Positions 1-9,687 of a stretch of DNA of 64,000 nt are shown here, one piece after another. The stretch spans positions 3,747,037 to 3,811,036 of the forward strand of contig LR746274.1 of the NCBI GenBank assembly GCA_902729315.2, given 5' to 3'. Numbering within the stretch: position 1 is the first letter of the stretch; each line of letters begins with the position of its first letter. The notes beneath the pieces are model-generated. The model saw only the letters and a list, made by a program, of their open reading frames with translations. It was not told the origin of the DNA and searched no databases. The position numbers were made by a program, and so were the translations under genes. Origin of the DNA: Spirodela intermedia (Eukaryota; Streptophyta; Magnoliopsida; Alismatales; Araceae).

Positions 1-243
1 CACCACCACCACCACCGCCGCCGCCGCCGCCACCACCGCCGCCACCACCGCCGCCACCACTACCAGTTTTTGGTTTTTCTCTGTTTTTATGAAGGGCTGA
101 GAGCGGTGGCGGTGCCGCTGCCTGTTGATTGCATGGGAGACCCGCCACCACCAGCGCCACCACCACCAATTCCCAGTTTTTTCCTTTTTCTGCTTGCATG
201 AAGGATTGAGAGCGGTGGCGGTGCCGCCGGTTGTTGGTTGCAG
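1..243. repeat. CCA/CCG-rich start and a 108-bp-spaced duplication
   Basis: The first 60 bases are an imperfect trinucleotide run (cac/cgc type). Then a block of about 70 bp occurs twice: roughly 64-132 and 171-241. Both copies share a pyrimidine/T-rich stretch, the string gagagcggtggcggtgccg, and end in a gttg(a/g)ttgca context. The second copy ends in CAG at 241-243 and would serve as a 3' splice site; the first ends in CATG instead. It may be the intron end of a gene that begins outside the window. Confidence 0.55.
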
Positions 244-441
244 GAGCTGGTAATGGAGAGGTTGGCGGCGGAGCTGGCGTGGCAGAAGGCCTCCGGCGGT
301 GGGGAGGCCGGCGGGGAGCTGCAGGAGAGCAGCAGCGGCGGTGCGCTGACCGCTGCCGCCGTGGGGGCCTCCCTTGGTGCGGGGCTGGGGATCGTCATGG
401 CCATCGTCATGGGCGCTGGATCGGCCTTGAGGAAGCCTTGA
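244..441 (+). CDS. Possible terminal exon, Gly/Ala-rich hydrophobic C-terminus (partial)
   Basis: After a CAG acceptor at 241-243 an open frame runs 65 codons to TGA at 439-441. The peptide starts with an amphipathic segment (MERLAAELAWQKA), passes a Gly/Ser-rich linker and ends in a Gly/Ala/Val/Ile hydrophobic stretch (AVGASLGAGLGIVMAIVMGAG) with a basic tail (LRKP), as a C-terminal membrane anchor might. I do not recognise the family. The gene would start upstream of the window. It may instead be an alternative end of the same locus as the exon at 731-856. GC-rich composition alone could keep this frame open, so the call is weak. Confidence 0.3.
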   Translation, partial: ELVMERLAAELAWQKASGGGEAGGELQESSSGGALTAAAVGASLGAGLGIVMAIVMGAGSALRKP

Positions 442-730
442 ATATGGAACAAGTATTGGCTTCCTTCTTGCTTCCTGCTGCTGGTGATGTTGATGGCGAT
501 GGTGATGGTGGGGAAGAAGAAACGAATGCATGCATGTATGCTTGGAGCTAACCTCCTTGTATAGCGAGTGAGTGAGTGAGAGAGAGAGGGCTGCTGACTG
601 CTTCCCTCGGATTACTTCTCTCTCATTTGACTTTCAAAGGCGTGCTCGTGGAGGAATAATAGCGTGCTAAATTTGGAATGGAATGGGATGGAATCTCTCT
701 CTCTCTCTCTCATGGCGGCGATGCCACCAG
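442..730 (+). other. Probable intron or intergenic spacer
   Basis: No supported exon. It holds tgatg-type short repeats (486-508), a gagtgagtgagtgagagagag run (566-587) and a (CT)n tract (693-710) that makes a polypyrimidine tract directly before the acceptor of the exon at 731. Confidence 0.4.
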
Positions 731-856
731 GACATTGTGGATGAGAACCGGTTGGTCAACCATGAGGTAAAGCAGCACTACAGTTACAAAGCATCGGATT
801 TCATTCTGGGCAAAAGAGGGTATGATCGTCTTATTGGATATCTGGAGAACATCTGA
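731..856 (+). CDS. Terminal exon of an unrecognised gene (partial)
   Basis: A polypyrimidine tract and CAG acceptor (728-730) precede 42 codons ending in TGA at 854-856. The peptide begins DIVDENRLVNHEV and ends in a compact mixed segment with Tyr, Lys, Arg and hydrophobic residues (KRGYDRLIGYLENI). Amino-acid balance and the acceptor context look like real coding sequence and not GC-driven noise. I do not recognise the family. The upstream exons are not obvious; the exon at 244-441 ends in its own stop, so the two would be alternative ends or different genes. The stop lies 76 bp from the end of the RABA5 gene on the other strand, so the two converge. Confidence 0.45.
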   Translation, partial: DIVDENRLVNHEVKQHYSYKASDFILGKRGYDRLIGYLENI

Positions 857-931
857 ATCACAAATAAAGAAGAAAAAGAAAAAGAAAAAAAAACTAGCAA
901 GAGAAAGAAGAGAGAGATAGAGCTTGGTGGG

Positions 932-3924
932 CTAGCAGCAGGAAGATCTGGTCGAAGCTCGGTTGACTTGGGTGTCGGTGCCGCTGCTGCCGTCATCGGT
1001 GAGGCTGACCCGGTTGAGGGTCAACTCGGCCTTGTAAGAATCAGAATTCAAGACCTTCCTGCTGACGTTGTTGTAGATCTCCCTGATGACAATCTCGAAG
1101 GCCGTCTTGACGTTCGTGGAGTCGAAGGCGGAGGTCTCCATGAAGAAGAGCCCTTCTCTCTCCGCCAGGCTCTTCCCTTCTTCCACCGATATGTCCCTGA
1201 TGTTCTCCAGATCGCACTTGTTCCCCACCAGCATCCTCGCCACTGTCGTGTCCGAATGAGCTACAATTCGGTCAAAATGTTCAACACACAAAGGTCAACG
1301 AGGTATACACATCCATAGGATGAAAAGATAAAATTGGATAGGTTAGTGGGGTCAACACACAAAAGGTCAACGAGGTATTACACATCCATAGGATGAAAAG
1401 ATGCAAGTGGATGGGTTAGTGGGGTCAACAGGCAAAAGGTCAACGAGGTATGCACATTCATATGATGAAGAAAATAATTTTTCCACAGAATAAAAAAAAC
1501 CAAGCTCTCTGGGGAAAGTTTTATTATGGCGACGTATTTTGTTCCTCTCATAGAAAATTTAAAAAAAAAAGAAAAGAAAGCGTTATGGCTCTTGATTTTT
1601 GAGAAGAACGTGTCAAGAAGAGGAAAAATGTTTGACTTGTTAAACACCTTCTGCTACAGTTCTGGAAAAAAAACGTTGTAAAGAAAAGCAGAGGTGGAAT
1701 ATTCAAGTTATATATATGGCAACCAAAATATTGTCAACGTATATTTTGACCCGGGAGGAACTAATTGCCTTCCATGTGTGCATTAATATTGTATGATGGT
1801 AAATAAAGGCCTTAGCAGCTTTAAAAAAAAATGCTATAAGCAAACAAACAAGGATTTCCTGGCTGCTTGTGACGATCTGAACTCTCTTGAGAGACAGACC
1901 CCTGGAGTTCTTTGGTTGGCTTAACTAGATGTAATATATCTTTCTGCTGCCATTCACGATTTCAATGGCTAATAACTTCTTCTTCTTTTTTTTATGGATT
2001 CAGTGGACTAGATCTATTTAGCGAACTGGAGAAGTGACTTTGCATGTTTCCTCACTGATAGAAGATCTTCATGGCAGTTTTCTCGTTTCTGAGGAACTTA
2101 CGTCCACACTAGAATTAGTTCCAATAAGAAGAGACCTGTTTCAGTTGAGTTCGATTTGATGATGAGATGCTCTTCTTGATTTTTAACTAGATATTTACCA
2201 GTTCTCGATTCAATGTTTTAACCAACTGTGAGCAGGATTACCTTCAAAAATATAACATTATCTTCATTCAATTTAAATTTCGACTAAAGTGAAATCTCCC
2301 AATCTAGAACATTAAGAATGTGAAAATGGATGACACCTGCAGGCAATTTACGAACTGTGACTAGCGTGCAATATGATCACAAATACTTAGAATCTCTCCA
2401 TAACATATAACGAAACTAGAAATGCTGACATCAGAAAACATTGATAAAGAAAACTAGGTAGATGAATTCTTGATCAGTCATAAACGCTTAACATTGGCCA
2501 CGGGATCATACGACCCCTTCTAGGTTAGATGAATATTAAATTAATAACCACCACCAACATTTCTCTCTTTGTAAGGCATTGTATCCTCCCTGACTGCTTT
2601 CTTGTAAACCAGCACTAGCCATAGGAAAGGTTTGTTGCAAACACATGCATGAAGGCAATCCAATCAGACTCGTCTAGTTTATTTGTTTGGGGCATATAAA
2701 GTTTCCGAGCATGTAAATCTATGCTTCGAACTCCACATGCCCCACTATCTTCTTCATTTTCCTCATCGAATTAGAAACAGGATCTCATTCAACCAAGCTG
2801 CTTGCTCTCCCAGAGAATGTGCCTCTTGAGGATAATACTTAAACGGGAACCATGAAGAATCAATGGGAATGCTGAAGAAGAGGAATAACATCATTGCAGC
2901 ACCAGTGCTTGCCATTGCATAGGAGGAGAGAAGATTATTCCTTGAACCAGATCCTTAATGTTTTGTTTCAATACGTAATCTTTTCTGATCGCCTGGTCCA
3001 AGAATGGATATATTCATCTACTACAAGAGCCCATTAACATTCTATCCAATGAGTTTTAAAGGATCAAACGAACTTTCCCCAGAGTATTTTTGCATGGTTC
3101 GCCGATCAAAACATAAGTTTTTGTTGGATCGTGCAATTCCTCAGCCACCGAATTTTCATTAAGCGACATCCTCACTTTCCACAGGATTCACGAGGATAAG
3201 TAAGAAGCAATCAGGAGAAACATCGCAGGCTATTTCTCGACCACCGTCTCCTTATTGTTTATTCAGGGAAACTCAGATTAAAATTCAAGAAAGGCCTACA
3301 AGAAAATAGAATTGAAGACGTGGTATTGACAAGCCCACCAGTAAAATATGAAGGAGATTCAGAAAAATCAGGATAAAATACCCCATCCAACCAAAAAAAA
3401 AAAGTCACCATCTACGTACAATGTACAACGGCAGGTGTACGTTTTACGCTGAAGATAAAAGATCGATCGGCAAGAGTTGTCAAAACTGCAGCAATGTCTT
3501 CGCACAAGCAGGCAACCAGCGACGGCCATCGAAGTAAGAGGTAGAGCGCGCAGTGAGGGAAGGGAACGGAAGGGAAGGGAAGGCGAGGCCACTCACTCCT
3601 GAGTTCCTGGAGCCATCGCTCGACACTGTCGAAGGTGGTGCGGCGGGAGATGTCGTAGACGATGAGAGCGCCGAAGGCCCCGCGGTAGTAGGCGGAGGTG
3701 ACAGCGCGGAAGCGCTCCTGGCCGGCGGTGTCCCAGATCTGGGCCTTGACCTCCTTCCCGTCGATGTCCATGCACTGCGTCTGGAACTCCACCCCGATGG
3801 TGGCCTTGGAGTTGATGTTGAATTCGTTCCTCGCGTACCGCGACAGCAGATTTGACTTCCCCACCGCCGAGTCCCCGATGATCACCACCTTGAACAGGTA
3901 CTCCTCCCCTTCCTCCTCCTCCAT
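932..3924 (-). CDS. RABA5: Rab11/RABA5-type small GTPase
   Basis: Two coding exons: 3924-3597 (start ATG at 3924) and 1260-932 (stop TAG at 934-932), joined GGA|GTGAGT to TAG|CTCATT, giving 218 residues, normal for the family. Seen: P-loop GDSAVGKS (17-24), switch II WDTAGQE (64-70), NKCD (123-126), ETSA near 150, and a C-terminal Cys-Cys pair for double geranylgeranylation. The Asn-Glu-Phe-Asn effector region and the start [11 protein letters not shown] match the RABA5 subgroup, which is associated with trans-Golgi/endosome to plasma-membrane traffic; the exact paralogue is not resolved. The intron is 2,336 bp and carries three copies of a 72-73 bp repeat beginning 31 bases from its acceptor. 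A (GA)n tract (complement of 3954-3974) sits about 30 bp upstream of the ATG in the likely 5' UTR. Confidence 0.95.
1261..3596 (-). other. RABA5 intron
   Basis: The intron runs from GTGAGT (3596) to TAG (1261). Apart from the tandem repeat at 1291-1475 it is unremarkable AT-rich sequence. No additional exon, RNA gene or transposon end was recognised in 1480-3590. Confidence 0.7.
1291..1475. repeat. 72-73 bp tandem repeat at intron 3' end of RABA5
   Basis: Units start at 1291, 1363 and 1436 (third partial). Each begins aaggtcaacgaggta, continues with a cacatccataggatgaa segment and closes with gttagtggggtcaaca. Copies 1 and 2 differ at only a few positions. Each unit carries two GGTCAAC/GGTCAA (W-box complement) strings. 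Confidence 0.9.
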
Positions 3925-3953
3925 CGCCGCCGATGCCCCTCCTCAACCCCCTC

Positions 3954-3980
3954 CTCTCTCTCTCTCTCTCTCTCCCCCCC
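3954..3980. repeat. (CT)n plus C-run microsatellite at RABA5 5' UTR
   Basis: About ten CT units followed by a run of C. On the transcribed strand this is a (GA)n element just upstream of the start codon, a sequence class bound by plant BASIC PENTACYSTEINE (GAGA-binding) factors; binding here is inference. Confidence 0.8.
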
Positions 3981-4104
3981 CCAAAGGCCACCTCGATTTT
4001 TCTCAGAGAGACCATCAGTCCATGCCGGCTTTTAAACACCCCGCTGGTCAGTGTCCAGCTCCTATGATAGGAACAAGCCCCCCCCCCCCACTCCACCGCC
4101 CTCT

Positions 4105-4640
4105 TTATACACGTACCCCCACCCCTACCATATTTGTGGAAACATCCCTCCTCCCCACGTTCAAAGCGTATCGAGACTCATCCATTAATACCCTAGTCAA
4201 ACGTTTATTTGTGTAAAAGTGCAGCTACTAAAACTATAGCCCACTTTTTCATACACGGCAGAAGATATTTATGGAAAAATCCTTCTTCCCCACTTTCAAT
4301 GCGGATCGGGGGTCGTCCGGTGACATCCTATAAAAAATTTATTTGTGTACAAATCCCCACCCTGCAGCCACTAAAAGGTAAAAGCCCACTCTTTCATACA
4401 CGTACCTCCCCCGGAGGATATTTGCGGAAATATCCCTCTTCCTCACTGTCAATGAGAATCGACAGCCTGTCCCAAAAAAACCTTATTTGTGTATGAGTCC
4501 CCACCGTCGAGCTAATCAGCATCTAGTTCGTGTAATGGATAACGCTCTCTTTTATGTCCAAACCCCCCTCTACATCCTTCCACTTTCACACCCTCTTAAG
4601 AATTATATTTGCGTAGGAGTCCTCACCGTCAAGCGGAGGG
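4105..4640. repeat. Degenerate about 120-145 bp tandem array upstream of RABA5
   Basis: Four diverged units are marked by the string tttatttgtgta or close variants at 4204, 4338, 4483 and 4603, each followed by a g-t-cc-ccacc-type segment. Other shared pieces are catacacg(t/g) and atattt(g/a)(c/t)ggaaa. Spacings are 134, 145 and about 121 bp. The rest of 3981-4950 shows no gene; a short C-rich run lies at 4078-4089. Confidence 0.7.
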
Positions 4641-4950
4641 CACGACCACACGCAGACAGTGACAGCGGGGCCGACCTCGAAAGCACCACTTGAACGGTTA
4701 CCCGACATAAATACAGGTTTTAAATACCGATTTAAACCCCTTACCCATGATAATTAAAAACCCCCCCTAACAAAGTAAAAGTACCTTTTCTTCCATAAAC
4801 TTTTCTCTATTAAACTAGCACGCTGGCGGCCGGCAGAGCTGGCAGCGATCACGGCGCCTTCGAGGGTACGTGGCGGGACTTGGGGCACGTGGAGTTGCCA
4901 CGTGAGTTGCCGATGTGGAGGTAGGGCTGACGTGGAGTCGGCCTTCTCCC

Positions 4951-7900
4951 TTACGGGGTCGTCGTCTTCCCGGAGGTCCTGGGGAAGGGGATCACGTCTG
5001 AAGCATCCTCGACGCCGGTGACGAGCATGGCCATCCCCTCGAACGCAACGCCGAAGCCCGAGTGGCGGACGGTCCCGTGCTGGCGGAGCTCCAGGTACCA
5101 CCCGTACTGCTCCCGAGCCAGCCCCATCGCCTCCATCCTGCATAGATCGCGAGAGAGAGAGAGAGGAGATCAGAAATCAATTGGCCGTGACGATCTCCGA
5201 TCCTGAGGTTATGAGCCTTCTCCAGATCCAGATCTGATTTCCTGATATTCAGATTCAACCGATCTCTCTCTCTCTGCCTGTCTTCTTCCTGATGATATGA
5301 TGATCCATGGAGGAATCGCCCCACTTACCTCTTGTTGAGGACGTCGAGGCGCTCTTCCTTCTGGCATCCTCTGACCAGCACCCCGACCTGAGGACGAAAT
5401 CAGAGAGAAGAGAACACCAACTGAGGTCTGGTCATCGCCATTAATGGAGTTGTCGGAGTTCTTCCGAGCTCTCTCTCTCTCTCTCTCTCACTTACCTTGG
5501 GCATTATGATGTCGAAGGAGGAGACCGTCCTGCCGTCATCTCTCAGGCGGGCGTAAAATGGTCGCAGCTCCTTGGGATGATTGTAGAGTATGACCGGGCA
5601 CTTGTACATCTCCTCAACCAGATAGCTGCCAGCATCCACGAGGAAACGCTCAGTCAACCCCCCATCATCATCATTCTGTGAGACTACAGCTGGAGGTCAA
5701 CGCACCTTTCCTGCTCGCGGGACAAGTCAGCGCCCCACTGGATTTCGGTTTCGAACCGGGTCTCCTCCTGCTCGTTGTTTGACATTGAGAGCCAGGTCAA
5801 CCCGCGGCGGCGTGGCGGTCGAAACAAGAAGTCAGCGCCATAGATATGATCAGGGAAAGGAGACTTTTTCTTTCCTACCTTCTTCAGCGCCTCCACGGCG
5901 TCTGTGTAGGTTATCCTCTGAAAAGGAGTGGAAGCTGCCAGCTGAAGTTGATCTGCGCATCCCTTGTCTATCTCTTTCGTGACGAAGTTCATCTCATCTA
6001 GACAGCTCTCCAAGACGGACTGGCACAGAAATTTCAAGTAGTCTTCGGCACAGTCCATCGCATTCTGCCAGATGAAAAAAATATGAAGAGTTTTTGATCA
6101 TGGGCCCCCCCAAAAATAAATAAATAAATAAATATTATATATATATATATAATCTTGCAGAAAAGACCATATAGAATGCATCACTATAAAGTACATCAGC
6201 ATGCTCCCACTTTGACTGACCAAGAATGGTTGACTTATGATATTTCTCAAAAGCTCATGAAGCAGGAGAATCACAAGGAGAGCCTGCCGATTCTTACTGA
6301 TTCGTTGACTTCTGGTGATTCTTACCGATTGTGAGTGAGTGTCCTTTCCGCTATATTTTCAGGCGTGGACAAGTCTGACAATGGGCCGTTGACTAAATGA
6401 TGCATGATGAGCAGATATTCATAGGCTCGAGACCGGAAAATAAAGTCAATCACATACCTCGAGCTCTGAAAAGGCCAGCTCGACCTCAACCATCCACATC
6501 TCGGCCAGAAAAGTCGTAGATTTCGGCGCTTTCGCTTGAAATACTGGCCCAAACGTGTAGACATTACAGAGGGCGCATGCATAGCTCTCGAGATGAAGGG
6601 CGGCGGACGTTGACAAGTATGCCGGCTGAGAAAAGAAATCCTTGGAGAAGTCAACCCTTCCACCAGAAGCTGACTTCTGCTGGGTTTCCAGCTGACGAGC
6701 AAGCTCATTCGCCCTCTCAAGATCTTGAAGAGCGGAATTCAGAACTTCCACGTTGCTGTTGCTCCTCTTAAGTTCTTCGATCCTCCTCGTCTTCTCATGG
6801 ATCGCAGACCTCACCACATCGAGGTTGACCGCCGATTCCTCACCTGCTCGGCGCATATCTCTGCACATGTTTGAGCCGCCATCGAAAAGTGTTGTAGCCT
6901 GGAACCTCTCAAGACTGTTGGGGCAAGAAGAGGTGATGACGGGCATCTGCACGTTAAAAAAGCCATTTTTCTGGAAGAAGGTGCTGGTTGCAGAAGACAG
7001 ACTATTGCGAATGCGGGTAATCAATGCAACCTACAAGAACAAAATAATAATAATTATTAAAATAATATATATATGTATATGAATAACAGGATAATGGGCT
7101 GGCAGCAGACTCTCCGTTGACCTCACACTGCGAAGAAAGCAAGAGGGTAGAACATGGTCTATGTTTATGGCTAGTACCGTCGTTGTTCTAGCACGAAAAT
7201 GTGGGTATCGCCTAGAAGATTCCGGGGACAGCCTCTGCCTTCCGAAGGGATACTTATCGGGATCGGAGACCCCGAGATGAAGAACTTTCTCTGCTACGAG
7301 CTCTATGACACCTTTTCCCGGCGTCGACAGCCTCAGGACGCCTTCAACCAGAATGGAAGCCCCGACGGTGAGTTGACCAGCATCAGGCAATCCGGGGTCA
7401 ACCAGAACCTGAAAAATGTCAACGTCCTTCAGAAGTTGAACAGAGAGAGAGAGAGAGAGAGCTCCATGGGACCTCTCATTCGAGGGTGTTGTGCCTTCGA
7501 ATCCCTTCAGACAAGCAGAAGGAAAAGAAAAAATCCGAATACACAGGCTGTTCCATGGAACGAATCCATTGAATGTCCGAGGAAGAGGAGGGGGAGGAGG
7601 AAAATCGTGCTCTATCAGGCGAACCTGGAGATTTCGAATGCAGGAACCGTCGTTGATCTTCAGGCGAGTGACGGCATGGATCGATGCCCGGCGATCCCCT
7701 GAATGCCGCTTCCCATGGCCGGCGGCTCCCGGCACCAACAGCCTCGCCAATGGGCGGAGGAAGGGGAACCGATTCACGATCACTTCGGTGCACGTCACGT
7801 CCGTTTCGACCGCGTACGCGAGAGGGAATCCTAGAGGCGGCTGTGGATTCCTCGTGAAGCTATCCCTGGACATCCTGATCCATCCCCCCACCACAACCCT

Positions 7901-8053
7901 CTCTCCCTCCAAAGCTCGCCACCCATCGCTGTGTCGCAGGATTGTGCTGAGGGCCACCCGCTTCGAGTACTTGCACCAAACCACCTCCCGCTTCGCTTGC
8001 TCCCCCCTCCGAACCTGCTCGTCGCCGCCCGCACCCTCCCCTGCCTGCGCCAT
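4951..8053 (-). CDS. SYNC2: Asparaginyl-tRNA synthetase homologue, SYNC2 type, with altered motifs 2 and 3
   Basis: Eight exons: 8053-7625, 7408-7178, 7030-6458, 6064-5879, 5767-5706, 5625-5496, 5387-5329 and 5137-4951 (stop TAA 4953-4951). All junctions are GT-AG and in phase, giving 618 residues. An N-terminal anticodon-binding OB fold (about 40-220, with [13 protein letters not shown]) precedes a class II core: motif 1 FFNVQMPVI (about 244-252), a charged helical WHEP-like insert (about 290-340), [13 protein letters not shown], motif 2 and a C-terminal motif 3 region ending DVIPFPR. Normal AsnRS has Phe-Arg-Ala-Glu in motif 2; here it reads FQAK (384-387). The motif 3 Arg is Gly (about 591, AFEGM). 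These residues contact ATP, so charging activity is doubtful; a non-canonical role or decay is possible. The reading frame is otherwise intact. The start is the first in-frame Met before the OB fold. The family normally acts in the cytosol. Confidence 0.88.
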
Positions 8054-9687
8054 ACTCCCCTCCTCTTCCGAACACGGATGCAGCAGATCTGACGACCAGG
8101 AGCCCTTTCCGATCTAACTCACAATTGAATCCAAAATTTTTCATCAGAGGAGAGGTTTTAAGATGCGGCGGAGGAGGGACCAGATGGGAGAGTGTGGTCG
8201 GAGACTTACACAGAGGAAGAACAACAGCTTGTGCCTTCCTTGCGGGGGTCTGTAGTGGAGCGAGCAAGCCATCAGCCATCCTCCCTTCGGATCTGCAGAG
8301 CTTACCTAGAAGGAAGGCAACGAGAGACGCCGGCCAAGGAGGTGGCGGAGAAGAGGAGTAGGTAGCGCCGTCGGCGAAGAATCTGTCGCCGGCAAGCAAG
8401 AGTCGCCCCCCTTAGAGAGGAGAAGAATGTATTATCGGTTTCGGCGGGAACGCAAGACAACCAGAGCTCTATAAATTATCAAAAAAACTGTATATAAGAT
8501 ATTTATTATGTATATACCCTCTTTACATCCAATCACATGCTTCGCTGGCTCGAAAATCTTCTCCTTTGTTATCGTTCTTCGCTGAATGAGACAAAATTAT
8601 ATAAAGAACCCTGTAAAGTATATATATATTATTTTAGTAACTTTTCTGTACGTCATATGGTTGTGCATCAGTCCTTCAAGTCACGCCCCTCACTTCATAA
8701 GATTTTGACCAAATTTATGTTTATGCCCTTTGGATATTTGACCAATTTGTAAGATTTGACTTCATCTCATTTATCTTTATTCGTTCAATTAATGGTCAAC
8801 TGGTGAGACACGATTTAGAGAAAAAGGCCAGTTTTTTCAAATCGCCTTTGACCAACAGCAGATTCTTAAAATAGCAGGTTTATGTTCGCTTGGAAGTGGA
8901 TCAGTCATCGGCATCATAGGCGTTGACAAGCATAAGTCAAACTAGAGACTTTTTTGACTTGGATTGAGCTCGCGAAGGTGGTGGCAGGCCCAAGTCAATC
9001 TTTAGAGCTTTAGTTCTTGAATATCTTGACTTGGATCGACCTTTTCTGTCAATGACTTAGATTGACCACGAAATCTGAAAAAAAATGGTTTTTAAGATTT
9101 ACACACATGAACTTTGGTCAGCGAGTCTCGTGGGGGGATAAGGTTATGGCGGTCCATGTTGACTTGAAGCCTGCGTCAGTTGGGGCCCCAAGAAAGGTGG
9201 AATTTTTGCGGCTCAAGATGAGAAAAAACGGGGCAGATGGAGGCGAAAAACGCGTCAGCCCATTAAATCTGAAGCAAATTTTCGGCATACCCATGAATTT
9301 TTGTCGAGGTTATCGACCTCCGTGAATTAAATTTCCGAGGAGGCAAATGCTGGCCGGGCCTTCCACCGGTGTGAGCAATCATGGCTGAGGTCTCCCCTCC
9401 TCCCACCTCTCTGGATTGGATAAGAAGAGCTCCGCTGACCGCACGGGGAAGAGCTCCCCTCCCCCCTCTTTCCTTCCCAGAGCAGAGCAGGCACAGAGAG
9501 AGAGAGAGAGCCTTCTGTGGGTGTCGAGCTGACACTTGGACCTTCCAAGAACTCCGAAAATCCCCTCACCCAGCTTCATCCTTCCTTCCAGACCGGGGCT
9601 ACAGACTGGGTGTGGTCCCTCCTCTTCATCTCCTCTTCCAACTTCTTCAGAAGCCGCCGGACTCTTCTTCTGCCCGGATAGCCTCCG
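8054..9687. other. Intergenic spacer between divergent AsnRS homologue and RLSB genes
   Basis: Both genes point away from this spacer, so it should contain both promoters. Bases 8054-8420 are GC-rich and probably AsnRS 5' leader; 8430-8700 are AT-rich. The block 8705-9164 is dense in W-boxes (separate entry). A (GA)n tract at about 9495-9510 lies upstream of the RLSB start. No convincing exon was seen. Confidence 0.6.
8705..9164. promoter_or_regulatory. Cluster of eleven W-box (TTGAC[CT]) sites
   Basis: W-box hexamers TTGACC/TTGACT on either strand start at 8705, 8738, 8756, 8794 (complement), 8848, 8935 (complement), 8954, 8993 (complement), 9026, 9062 and 9159. About 0.5 would be expected by chance in 460 bp at equal base use. 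W-boxes are the known binding site of WRKY factors; regulation of either flanking gene is inference. Confidence 0.7.

Noticed and set aside
7860-8399. 179-codon minus-strand frame over the AsnRS start
   Set aside because: It is in a different frame from the AsnRS exon 1, lacks any known domain, and is explained by GC-rich leader sequence.
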